From assembly GCA_003597995.1 (NCBI GenBank), contig QZJY01000071.1, positions 1 through 51,561 on the forward strand: a stretch of DNA of 51,561 nt, given 5' to 3'. Position numbers and translations under genes: made by a program. Shown one piece after another: positions 36,967-43,789 of the stretch. This DNA is from Dehalococcoidia bacterium (GTDB lineage Bacteria > Chloroflexota > Dehalococcoidia > Dehalococcoidales > UBA1222). The notes under the pieces were generated by a model. The model saw only the letters and a program-made list of their open reading frames with translations, was not told the DNA's origin and did not search any database. Positions within the stretch are counted from its first letter, which is position 1. Each line of letters opens with the position of its first letter.

Positions 36967-37505
36967 ACGGGCAAGATGCGCCGCGGCGGGTGCGCCGGGT
37001 GTAAGACGGCGCCGGGCAAGCCGGCCTCCCGCGCTAGATACTCAAGCGCCCCGGAGAACGTGAGTCCCATGGACTCCATAACCCACACGAACGCATCTCC
37101 TCCCTTATCGCAACCGAAGCATTTGAAGCGGTTGTGGTCGGGAAACACAAAGAAGCTCGGCGTGCGCTCGCGGTGAAACGGACAGAGACCACGGTAGGCA
37201 TTGCCGGCGCGCTTGAGAGTCACATCCCGACCGATCAGATCAACGAGATCAACTCGCTCCTTGACCTCCTCTGGATCGAGTCGCCGCGGCCCGCCCGCGC
37301 GGCGGGGTGCAAGATAGCCGTCGCGGTGTTTGCGGGTCTTGATCGCAAGCCGCGCGATATCAGCTAGCTCCTCCCAAAAGCCAACATCGCTAGCACCCTC
37401 CTCATTGGAGGTCCACGCCTCGAGCTCGAAATCGGTTAGGTACCGCCGCAGCTCGGGCAAAGTGAAGTTATCTACGAACCATGAGGCGTGTAGGTGACGC
37501 GTCAT
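36963..37505 (-). CDS. CHC2 zinc-finger primase-like protein without TOPRIM, 180 aa
   Basis: GGGGGAG precedes ATG 37505. The DnaG-type CHC2 finger is complete: C108 and H111 (LCPFHRERTPSF), C129 and C132 (FKCFGCDKGG), with VDLVDLIGRDV just before and DAFVWVMESMGLTFSGALEY after. The gene ends about 40 residues later, so the catalytic TOPRIM domain is absent. The first 80 residues are unassigned helices. It may bind template and recruit host primase, or act with the adjacent RepA helicase. Confidence 0.88.
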   Translation of the reverse strand: MTRHLHASWFVDNFTLPELRRYLTDFELEAWTSNEEGASDVGFWEELADIARLAIKTRKHRDGYLAPRRAGGPRRLDPEEVKERVDLVDLIGRDVTLKRAGNAYRGLCPFHRERTPSFFVFPDHNRFKCFGCDKGGDAFVWVMESMGLTFSGALEYLAREAGLPGAVLHPAHPPRRILPV

Positions 37506-37532
37506 ATGCCACTCCCCCGGTTATAACGAGAG

Positions 37533-38744
37533 TTACTCTAGTGGTAGCTCATCCGGAAAGACAGGCTCGTCCTCGACCTCGCTAAAGGCGCCCTCGGTTA
37601 CGGTCATATCGGCTATATCATCACCGAGTTTGTCCTCTTGCGCTTTAATGCGATCCGTCAGCGCAGCCATTCGCTGGCGTAACTCCGCAATTGGCACCGG
37701 GAACGACACCGGCTCAATGTTCTCAACGCCGATCTCTCGAGCGTACCGGTACATGGCCGTCCAGTTCTCCCAAGCCTCTTGGAACTCCTTACGCTCAGCA
37801 TCTTGTTCGGGATTGTGTGGCGTATTATCGGCCGGCGGCGGCGGCTTTTGCTCGGGCTTGGGTTTGGGGGATTGTTTCGGCTCTTGCTTGGGTGGCTCTT
37901 GGCTTGACGGTGCCTTCATTTTGCTCGCCGCGCAGCCGTAGCACAAGACCTCGTTGAAGCGTTTTTGGCTCCCGATCACGATCTGCTCGACTGTCCAGAC
38001 CTTATCGCCCACCTTGACCGATACGACGGGCTTCTTGCACTTGTTGCATATCGGCTTGCCGGCGCGCGCTTGATTTACTTGCCGGCGCTGGGCGTTTGCC
38101 CGGCGGTCTACCGTGCCATTGTCGCCACGATCCGGCAACTCAACCTCCTCATAGGCCACAAGACCGGACACGTTGTATTGCCGGCGCAAGGCGAACACCT
38201 CAGCCACCTTGCATATCATGGCGCTCGGGTTGTTCTTCCAGCTTGGCGACTTCTCTCGGTTGTACTCGGAGAACTCCACGAAGCACACGATATCCGGACG
38301 GTCTGTGTGTCTTGCCCGCGCCCACGCCCCGAGGATCAGCGCGCTGGCCCGGTTGCGGTCGGCACGGAACTTGTGCCGCACCTGCCCTGACTCAGCATCA
38401 ATCTCGAAGTCATCGCCCTCTTTGACTACGAACGACTGGATGCCGGCGTAACCGGGGTCGCGCATGGCGATCTTGAGATACCCGTCCCGGCCTGTGAAAA
38501 TGGTCATGGGGTCGCCTTCGCGCGTGCGTATACACCAGATCTCGTGGCGGAATGGGTCTAGGTCGTAGCGCTGTGCGTGGTAGAGATACAAGGCAAGCTC
38601 GTCATCTGTGGCCCCCTTTGCCACGGTGGCCTTGATTAGCTCGACTTGGTCGCGTGTGAGCCGGCCGGCCATGAACGGCACGATGGCGCCGGCATTGTAG
38701 CTGGGGTCGGTGTACTCTGTAATAGCCCTAGTTTCCTCAGTCAC
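37533..38744 (-). CDS. recT: RecT-family single-strand annealing protein, 403 aa
   Basis: GGAGGAG precedes GTG 38744. The RecT/Bet core spans residues 30-205: DPFRHEIWCIR, IFTGRDGYLKIAMRDPGYAG, AWARARHTDRPDIVCFVEF, MICKVAEVFALRRQYNVSGL. A zinc site (CNKCKKP ... CYGCAA) and a long Pro/Lys/Gln linker follow, with an acidic C-terminus, which in annealing proteins contacts SSB. RecT pairs complementary strands during recombination-dependent replication. No adjacent RecE/lambda-exo was found; VRR-NUC is the nearest nuclease. Confidence 0.92.
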   Translation of the reverse strand: MTEETRAITEYTDPSYNAGAIVPFMAGRLTRDQVELIKATVAKGATDDELALYLYHAQRYDLDPFRHEIWCIRTREGDPMTIFTGRDGYLKIAMRDPGYAGIQSFVVKEGDDFEIDAESGQVRHKFRADRNRASALILGAWARARHTDRPDIVCFVEFSEYNREKSPSWKNNPSAMICKVAEVFALRRQYNVSGLVAYEEVELPDRGDNGTVDRRANAQRRQVNQARAGKPICNKCKKPVVSVKVGDKVWTVEQIVIGSQKRFNEVLCYGCAASKMKAPSSQEPPKQEPKQSPKPKPEQKPPPPADNTPHNPEQDAERKEFQEAWENWTAMYRYAREIGVENIEPVSFPVPIAELRQRMAALTDRIKAQEDKLGDDIADMTVTEGAFSEVEDEPVFPDELPLE

Positions 38745-38764
38745 TTTCTCCTCCGTAGCGCGAG

Positions 38765-38956
38765 TTACTCGTATATCGGCTTAGGCGGCGTGCCCACGCC
38801 GCGGTACACCGTGGGCGCCTCGTAGCGTTTGGCGTCCTTGCACGGTGATTTCCACATGTAACCACAGCCGCCGCACGTGCGCAGCAGGTATTCCTGACCG
38901 TACTCACGCTTGTAGCGCGTGCTGATATGTTGGCTCTCGCATTTCGGGCAACGCAT
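38765..38956 (-). CDS. Small zinc-ribbon protein, 63 aa
   Basis: CAGGAGAGC precedes ATG 38956. CPKCES at the N-terminus and CGGCGYMW 24 residues later form a C4 ribbon like TFIIS or Ogr/Delta type proteins. The C-terminal 20 residues are extended. It could be a transcription factor; no partner is known. Confidence 0.7.
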   Translation of the reverse strand: MRCPKCESQHISTRYKREYGQEYLLRTCGGCGYMWKSPCKDAKRYEAPTVYRGVGTPPKPIYE

Positions 38957-38957
38957 G

Positions 38958-39197
38958 CTAGCTCTCCTGACGTAGTTCGGCGCGCCGGAACCAGCCCGTC
39001 CGGATGCCGCCTATCGCTTCATCTAGTTTGACATGGTAGTATGGTACTTTTGCCGTGCCCGCGAGCTTGACATCGACAATGACGCCGGTATAACCGATTG
39101 CTGGCTTGTTCCAGATAACGTCGGTGTTACCTATGCGCACGCGCTGGCCCACGGTTAACTCGTCTGGAAATAATCCCGGTTGCTGGTAGTCAGACAC
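38958..39197 (-). CDS. SH3-like small protein, 79 aa
   Basis: GTG 39197 overlaps the stop region of the PLP-enzyme gene, with AAGGCGG upstream. The beta pattern DELTVGQRVRIGNTDVIWN, YTGVIVDVKLAG, YYHVKLDEAIGGI, GWFRRAEL is that of an SH3-like or YopX-like barrel. It is a possible protein or nucleic-acid binding module. The longer upstream frame runs under the PLP gene and is not used. Confidence 0.65.
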   Translation of the reverse strand: MSDYQQPGLFPDELTVGQRVRIGNTDVIWNKPAIGYTGVIVDVKLAGTAKVPYYHVKLDEAIGGIRTGWFRRAELRQES

Positions 39198-39993
39198 TCC
39201 GGGCCGCCTTTGCCGGTGCGGCAACCGATTGTCGGATGCCGACAATCCAAAGCACATCATCAGGCTCGAGGAAATCAAAGCACTTTGCCTCGTAGTACGG
39301 ATCGAGTGCAAGGTCGCCAAATTGGGTTATGCGCGCCGGCTCGTGATACGGTTGCTTTGCGCGCGTTAGGTTGCACATGTAGCGCCAACCGACCGGCGCA
39401 TACTTGTCCAGCCGGCGCTCCGGATCGGCGCCCACGGTCACCCCGAGCACCGGCGGAGAGTCCGGCATGTCCGCCGACACGCTCGCCCAAATGCCCCATA
39501 GGATGCCGGCCAGGCTCATGCCACTGCCCACCGGTACGACAATGCGACGGAACGCCATGTCAAGATTCGCAACCTGCCGGCCGGTGAAGTACACCGCGGG
39601 ATCACACTCCATACCGAACGCCACGTACTCCCAACCGCGCTCCGCCGCGTCTCTTGCCGCGCGGCTGATGATCACGCTATTGTACCCCGGCCTATGGCGT
39701 ACGAGCACGGCGCCCGCCTCTTGCGCTAGCCGCAGATCGGGTGTGAGTGGGCCATCGGGCACGTGCACGCGGCACGGCACGCCGAGATGGCGCGCTATGT
39801 GGGCAATGATGTTCACTTGCGGACTATGCCGGCTGCCGGCGGTCGTGATGCCGGTCCTCACTTTCTCGCACATGACCCACGCCGTGCGCGCCTTGCCGCC
39901 GCGCACGCCGGCTATTTCGAATAGGTCGTCCCGTTTCACCCACAGCGCGCCGTGCCGCTCGACCGGAGTTAAAGCCATCGGGTCGCTGATCAT
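39190..39993 (-). CDS. ACC-deaminase/D-cysteine desulfhydrase-like PLP enzyme, 267 aa
   Basis: ATG 39993 has AAGGAG 6 bases upstream. The fold-type II core shows LWVKRDDLFE, then RGGKARTA with the PLP-binding Lys at 34, TAGSRHSPQ (substrate carboxylate loop), VVPVGSGMSLAG (phosphate-binding loop) and LDPYYEAKC near the C-terminus, equivalent to LDPxYTGKA in ACC deaminase. It is about 60 residues shorter than cellular enzymes. Phage homologues sit near DNA methylases, as here (40663-42039), and PLP chemistry is known in thymine hypermodification. A DNA-base modification role is therefore possible but unproven. Confidence 0.85.
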   Translation of the reverse strand: MISDPMALTPVERHGALWVKRDDLFEIAGVRGGKARTAWVMCEKVRTGITTAGSRHSPQVNIIAHIARHLGVPCRVHVPDGPLTPDLRLAQEAGAVLVRHRPGYNSVIISRAARDAAERGWEYVAFGMECDPAVYFTGRQVANLDMAFRRIVVPVGSGMSLAGILWGIWASVSADMPDSPPVLGVTVGADPERRLDKYAPVGWRYMCNLTRAKQPYHEPARITQFGDLALDPYYEAKCFDFLEPDDVLWIVGIRQSVAAPAKAARSV

Positions 39994-40220
39994 TCCCAGC
40001 TCCTTGATTCGCAAAGTGCATAGCGCGCGGCCGCCTCTCCGTTAGGCCAACCGGTGCAACAAGGATACGTTGCCGCGCCATAGCGGCTAAAGCTTCCGTA
40101 TTGCACCTCTCGGTAGGTGACGCCGGCGGCGCAGCGATAGTTGCTGAACATGCCGTTGTAGTGCCGGCACACCTTACCGGCCATGGCACGGCGCCAATTC
40201 GGCATCTCGGTAATAGCCAT
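39990..40220 (-). CDS. Cys-His small phage protein, 76 aa
   Basis: AAGGAG lies 6 bases before ATG 40220. VCRHYNGMFSNYRCAAGV and YPCCTGWP form the C-x-HYNG ... C-x-AGV ... PC pattern that I recognise from many phage and prophage proteins of unknown function; the cysteines and histidine probably bind zinc or a cluster. Coupled by four bases to the PLP enzyme gene. Confidence 0.75.
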   Translation of the reverse strand: MAITEMPNWRRAMAGKVCRHYNGMFSNYRCAAGVTYREVQYGSFSRYGAATYPCCTGWPNGEAAARYALCESRSWE

Positions 40221-40287
40221 TGCATTCTCCTTGTTGCGCTCTATCCCGAGTCGTGTTACAATGCTTGTGCTTCGTCCATACGGTCAC
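40174..40287 (-). CDS. Possible 37-aa leader ORF
   Basis: GTG 40287 has AAGGAGG four bases upstream and opens a 37-codon frame with HKHCN, GECN and PCH. It overlaps the next gene's start by 47 bases. It may be a short regulatory or zinc peptide, or only a relic; spacing is tight and there is no homology evidence. Confidence 0.3.
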   Translation of the reverse strand: MTVWTKHKHCNTTRDRAQQGECNGYYRDAELAPCHGR

Positions 40288-40306
40288 TAATCCTCCTTGG
40301 CGAACA

Positions 40307-40336
40307 GCCGCTGTGGGTAGCCCGGCCCACAGCGGC
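40307..40336. terminator. 11-bp hairpin after the 40343 gene
   Basis: GCCGCTGTGGG (40307-40317) and CCCACAGCGGC (40326-40336) pair perfectly with an 8-nt loop right behind the stop codon of the 40343 gene. There is no U-run; a Rho-assisted stop or processing site is more likely than intrinsic termination. Confidence 0.5.
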
Positions 40337-40342
40337 GACCCT

Positions 40343-40666
40343 TTACCCTCCGAGTCGTGCTCGTAAGGCTCGCACCTCCTCAACCGGCAGCTTGATGTGT
40401 CCGACCGGCCAGTGGTTTACGGCAATCGCTAGTAAGCCGCGCAATAGCGCGACCTCGCGCTCTGATAACCAGATAAGCCTCCCCTCCGTGCCCTCATCTG
40501 TGGTAAACCGATAGTACAACATTTGAGCGCGCCGAGAAGGTGCCTCCGCGGCGCCTACTGGTGTCTGACCACCTGTAGCGTCACTCGCGGCCGACGTCGG
40601 CCCGGTAGGCGCGTGAAATGCCCTTTCCTCGGGTGTCTGTACCGGGATTTTGCCTCGCGCAGTCAT
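40343..40666 (-). CDS. Hypothetical protein, 107 aa
   Basis: ATG 40666 overlaps the methyltransferase stop (ATGA) with GAGGAG upstream. The first 45 residues are low-complexity (Ala/Pro/Thr-rich). The C-terminal 60 form a small domain (MLYYRFTTDEGTEGRLIWLS, then EREVALLRGLLAIAV). Function unknown; coupling suggests a link to the methyltransferase. Confidence 0.62.
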   Translation of the reverse strand: MTARGKIPVQTPEERAFHAPTGPTSAASDATGGQTPVGAAEAPSRRAQMLYYRFTTDEGTEGRLIWLSEREVALLRGLLAIAVNHWPVGHIKLPVEEVRALRARLGG

Positions 40667-42039
40667 GCCGACTCCTCCTCCCCGCCTAGCAACGGGAACT
40701 CTTTAGCAATCTTGCCAAGATCGCCCTTCCAAAACACTAGCACGTTTTGGTGCCCCTTCCCGAGCTTACGCCACTTACCGAATTGCTTACCTACTCTGAG
40801 CGGCAGGCTACCGACGGCGGTGAGCAATACCGCCTCGTTGTAGTACTCGAGACCTATGCCCCGCATTACGTTGATCGTGTCCCCTACAAAGTTTCGATAG
40901 GCGCCACTGCGTTTGTCACGTATCTCTCCTACGACGACCACCACGAACCGGTTATCACGAAGATAGCCAACCGCCTTCTCGAAGATCGTGCCGTACCAGT
41001 AGATAAACTCATCGTATGATTGCTTGGTCGAGCCATCCTCGCCCATCTCAGAGTAGATCTCAAGGTCGTAGTAGGGTGGACACGTGAACACGAGATCGAA
41101 GCGCTCGGTGGGCGTGATAAGCCGATCAAGCTCGTGGCTATTGCCGACCATCCACCGCGGCGCCGGCTTGTCGGCAACGCTGTTGCCGGTGACCTCAAGG
41201 GTGTTTAGAATCTCAGTCCAGTTTGCGTTGTTGGCGGCGACCTGTTCTGGGCGGACGTCGATACCGACGTAGGGGTGGCCTAGGTAACTTGCCACGAAGC
41301 CGCGGGTTGGGCCGCCGGTAAAGGGATCAAGGATTGACCCGTTGAGGGGAGCGAACCAGCGATACGCTAGCTCGCAGAGCACCGGGTCAAATATGCTCGT
41401 ACCGGAGTACTTGAGGAGCATGTCGGTGGGGTAATCGTAGTCGTTATCGGAGGAGGGTGGGGAGAAGGCCATTTTGGTCTTTGCCCCGGAGGCGAGTATC
41501 TTGCGGCTGGTGTCATCAAGGTTCTCACGGTCGCCCTTGACCCAAGTTAGATTTTGCCCGACCTTGTGCTCACCGCGCATAAGGTCTTGTCCAAACGTGC
41601 GGCCGAACTTGCGCATCTTGCGCTCATCCTGCTGCGCCTCACGTTTCGTGCCCCGGAAGCCGCTCCACTCACTGGAGCCTGAGTACACACTCGAGGCACC
41701 ACTCGGGAGCACATCGCCGCGGCCAACCTCACCGCGCAGGCCTAGTGCAATCCACGCTCGCTTGCGCGATTGCCAATAGCCCTGCCGCGCGTCGAGCACC
41801 GTAAACGGTGGCACGGTGAACGCCTCAGTTAGACTGCGCCGTGCCCCCGCCACCTGCTTCTTGAGTTTAGCGGAGGAATCGAGGACGATTGTGGCAAAGC
41901 CCGGCAACATGCCTTGTTGCCGGGCATCCTGTTCTGTTAACCGAGCGGGGATGGAGCGCGGGCCAGCCTCCCTCACTCCATCTGCTCGGCCCTCAGGATC
42001 ATCTGCCACCAGCTCGCCCTCAACGAGCTGGTCTGTCAC
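40663..42039 (-). CDS. Site-specific DNA methyltransferase (N6-adenine or N4-cytosine), 458 aa
   Basis: GTG 42039 has AAGGGCGG upstream. The N-terminal segment VPPFTVLDARQGYWQSRKRA is a hallmark of a phage methylase group. SAM motif I is ILDPFTGGPTRG (DPFTGG at 238-243), followed by VGIDVRPEQ. Catalytic motif IV is TCPPYYDLEIYS (319-330). The order I then IV differs from beta-class enzymes. Such phage enzymes protect DNA from restriction or act in regulation; no cognate endonuclease is seen here. Transcribed from its own promoter (42088-42116). Confidence 0.9.
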   Translation of the reverse strand: MTDQLVEGELVADDPEGRADGVREAGPRSIPARLTEQDARQQGMLPGFATIVLDSSAKLKKQVAGARRSLTEAFTVPPFTVLDARQGYWQSRKRAWIALGLRGEVGRGDVLPSGASSVYSGSSEWSGFRGTKREAQQDERKMRKFGRTFGQDLMRGEHKVGQNLTWVKGDRENLDDTSRKILASGAKTKMAFSPPSSDNDYDYPTDMLLKYSGTSIFDPVLCELAYRWFAPLNGSILDPFTGGPTRGFVASYLGHPYVGIDVRPEQVAANNANWTEILNTLEVTGNSVADKPAPRWMVGNSHELDRLITPTERFDLVFTCPPYYDLEIYSEMGEDGSTKQSYDEFIYWYGTIFEKAVGYLRDNRFVVVVVGEIRDKRSGAYRNFVGDTINVMRGIGLEYYNEAVLLTAVGSLPLRVGKQFGKWRKLGKGHQNVLVFWKGDLGKIAKEFPLLGGEEESA

Positions 42040-42087
42040 TTTTCCGCCCTTAGCCCGTAATTGGCCGCGTTCGGCCGCCCGGTCTGT

Positions 42088-42116
42088 ACTATACCCCTAG
42101 CAAGGCGAGCTGTCAA
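42088..42116 (-). promoter_or_regulatory. Strong sigma70-type promoter of the methyltransferase unit
   Basis: On the minus strand TTGACA (42116-42111), exactly 17 bp, TATAGT (42093-42088). It lies across the 3' end of the ribbon-helix-helix gene and about 50 bp before the methyltransferase start. It is the clearest consensus promoter in the window. Confidence 0.82.
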
Positions 42117-42288
42117 TAGGCCGCGTGTCTGCGGCGCCCAGCCGCGCCGCGATCAACTCGCGCTCGATTAGCCGGTTTACAAGCTCAGACATCGGCACGC
42201 CTATCTGCTGGCAATGCGCCCGAAACGCCTCGTATCGCGCCGCCGGCAGATATACGTTGATCTCCTTCCGGAGTAGTCTCCTTGGCAT
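42097..42288 (-). CDS. Ribbon-helix-helix regulator, 63 aa
   Basis: ATG 42288 overlaps the upstream stop (TAATG). KEINVYLPAARYEAFRAHCQ (strand plus helix A) and VPMSELVNRLIERELIA (turn plus helix B) match the CopG/Arc fold. These dimers bind palindromic operators with the N-terminal strand. It lies right over the methyltransferase promoter, and its targets could include that promoter or the palindromes at 35.4 kb. It is the only clear repressor-type protein in the window. Confidence 0.8.
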   Translation of the reverse strand: MPRRLLRKEINVYLPAARYEAFRAHCQQIGVPMSELVNRLIERELIAARLGAADTRPIDSSPC

Positions 42289-42635
42289 TAGGATAGTCCT
42301 AGCGGTTGGCCCGGCGTGCGGGCGGTGTCCATGGAGGTCACGAAGTTGGCAATGTAGCGAGCGAGATTGGCGGTCTTACTTGACTCTGGGTCCGGCAGCG
42401 GCTGGCCATGAGCAACCGCCTCTTGCATTAGCGCCTGCATAACACGCCAGCCCAGGTCGCGTAACTGCTTCTGCTCGAGTAGCTGAGCGCAATCCTCGCA
42501 GGCAACCACCCCGCCGGGGTAGCGCGTGGCCTCAAGGCCCTCCTCACAGAGAGAGACCTCCGCGAACGGTTTGGTGACAAAGAACCAGCGCGGGCGTTCG
42601 TCGCAGAAGCTGCACTTTGGTAGGCTATCACTCAT
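42288..42635 (-). CDS. Zinc-binding hypothetical protein, 115 aa
   Basis: AGGAGG precedes ATG 42635. CSFCDERPRWFF at residues 8-19 and CEDCAQ near 50 form a C4 zinc site as in many phage proteins of unknown role. The rest is helical. The longer upstream frame is under the membrane-protein gene and lacks a site. Confidence 0.7.
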   Translation of the reverse strand: MSDSLPKCSFCDERPRWFFVTKPFAEVSLCEEGLEATRYPGGVVACEDCAQLLEQKQLRDLGWRVMQALMQEAVAHGQPLPDPESSKTANLARYIANFVTSMDTARTPGQPLGLS

Positions 42636-42639
42636 TGTC

Positions 42640-42831
42640 TTACCTCCTTCTAATTGCGTATCGGATCGTGCGCACGAGGCCATACGTGGACAATCCGAAG
42701 CCCACGATGGCCATGGTGATGCCCATGGAATCGGTGGCAATACTCCACCAACCGCGCTCGAGATAGAGCAGCCACGTGGTCATAATGGCAATGACAACGC
42801 AGCTCACAAGGATTGCGATATTGCCGGCCAC
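42640..42831 (-). CDS. Small membrane protein, 63 aa
   Basis: GTG 42831 has GGGGG upstream. Two membrane helices are clear: residues 4-25 (NIAILVSCVVIAIMTTWLLY) and 33-55 (ATDSMGITMAIVGFGLSTYG), followed by a basic tail (RYAIRRR). In the early half, so superinfection exclusion or membrane targeting is conceivable. No family recognised. Confidence 0.68.
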   Translation of the reverse strand: MAGNIAILVSCVVIAIMTTWLLYLERGWWSIATDSMGITMAIVGFGLSTYGLVRTIRYAIRRR

Positions 42832-43086
42832 TTAGAGCCCCCATTCCTTCCACTTTGCTAGCGCGCAATCAAGCGCCTCTTGAAGCCGAATCGCCTCGTT
42901 GTAATCGAGCACGGCGCCGCCCGGCTTGCGCGTGATTTCAACCTCGATGAGCGTTACCGCCGGCAGCCTATCGTACTTCCTGCCTTTTGACTTGGCTTTG
43001 CGGTGCAAGATCTGTACGGTGAATGCGGGATCGTTTACCCGCAAGATCGACTCCACGCCGACATGGGCTAAGACCTCTTTATCCAC
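42832..43086 (-). CDS. Hypothetical protein, 84 aa
   Basis: GTG 43086 is preceded by AAGGAAGG and overlaps the stop of the 43079 gene within an 18-bp sequence repeated at 43280-43297. An alpha/beta protein with VTLIEVEITRKPGG and a C-terminal helix (NEAIRLQEALDCALAKW). Function unknown. Confidence 0.66.
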   Translation of the reverse strand: MDKEVLAHVGVESILRVNDPAFTVQILHRKAKSKGRKYDRLPAVTLIEVEITRKPGGAVLDYNEAIRLQEALDCALAKWKEWGL

Positions 43087-43291
43087 CGGTTGCCTTCCTT
43101 TCCAATCTTTGGGCACACGGCTTGCAATACGCCTCGCCGGTCTGATACGCCGGGGTAGCGCTAAGGTCTTCGTAATAGCGGTCGCCCGGCGTGATCCAAG
43201 TCAAGCATTGCCGACACAAATGAGCTTTGCGTGCGGTGCGCCAGTGTCCTAGTACACCTAATTCGGGCTCGTCCTGCCTCTCTTTATCCAC
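43079..43291 (-). CDS. Small zinc-finger protein, 70 aa
   Basis: GTG 43291 has AGGAGGG upstream and overlaps the previous stop in the repeated 18-bp junction. HLCRQCLTWITPGDRYY and YCKPCAQ form a C4 site with the WITPGDRYY turn, a pattern frequent in phage proteins. Function unknown. Confidence 0.7.
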   Translation of the reverse strand: MDKERQDEPELGVLGHWRTARKAHLCRQCLTWITPGDRYYEDLSATPAYQTGEAYCKPCAQRLERKATGG

Positions 43292-43472
43292 CGGTTGTGC
43301 CCTCCTCTTGCCGTAGTCGCGCTGCCTGTTGCTCGAGACTTAGGGCAATGTTCTCGAGCTGGTTGAGCGGGTAGCGTTGCGCGGCGTTTGCCGTGCGCCG
43401 GCAGTCCTCGAGATACTGCCGCTGAAGCTTTGCGGTCGACTCAAGCCATATTGCTATCTGAATTCGGTTCAT
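43284..43472 (-). CDS. Short helical protein, 62 aa
   Basis: GAGGTTAACCA precedes ATG 43472. It is one long amphipathic helix pair (QIAIWLESTAKLQRQYLED, then LENIALSLEQQAARLRQ), probably oligomeric. Function unknown. Confidence 0.62.
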   Translation of the reverse strand: MNRIQIAIWLESTAKLQRQYLEDCRRTANAAQRYPLNQLENIALSLEQQAARLRQEEGTTGG

Positions 43473-43789
43473 TGGTTAACCTCCTTGCGGCGGCGGCGCT
43501 TGCGTGGCATAGGACCGGGGAATAACGGCAATTGGCAGCGCCGGGCGCCGCGGCCTAGGCCGAGGATCACGCCATGCCGCTCCGCCTCCTCCCTCCACTC
43601 CTCAAAGTGCTCTTGCGTGCGCGCTAAGGCCGCCTGTAGCCCTATTCCGTGGTTCTTGCCACCACATACGCACGTACACGACCTAGCCGGCGCCGGCGAA
43701 TCATAACACCGTGCATCGCAGCGCCCTTGACTGGGGTAGCGTGGCGCCACTTTGGCATAATCCAACCGCCAAACAAGCAACGTCGCCAT
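43469..43789 (-). CDS. Cysteine-motif phage protein, 106 aa
   Basis: GGAGG precedes ATG 43789. The motif CDARCYDSPAPARSCTCVCG followed by GKNHG is known from many phage proteins, usually uncharacterised; five cysteines and a His suggest metal binding. The C-terminus is strongly basic (PRKRRRRKEV). It directly follows the TopoVI-A-like gene in transcription. Confidence 0.72.
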   Translation of the reverse strand: MATLLVWRLDYAKVAPRYPSQGRCDARCYDSPAPARSCTCVCGGKNHGIGLQAALARTQEHFEEWREEAERHGVILGLGRGARRCQLPLFPGPMPRKRRRRKEVNQ

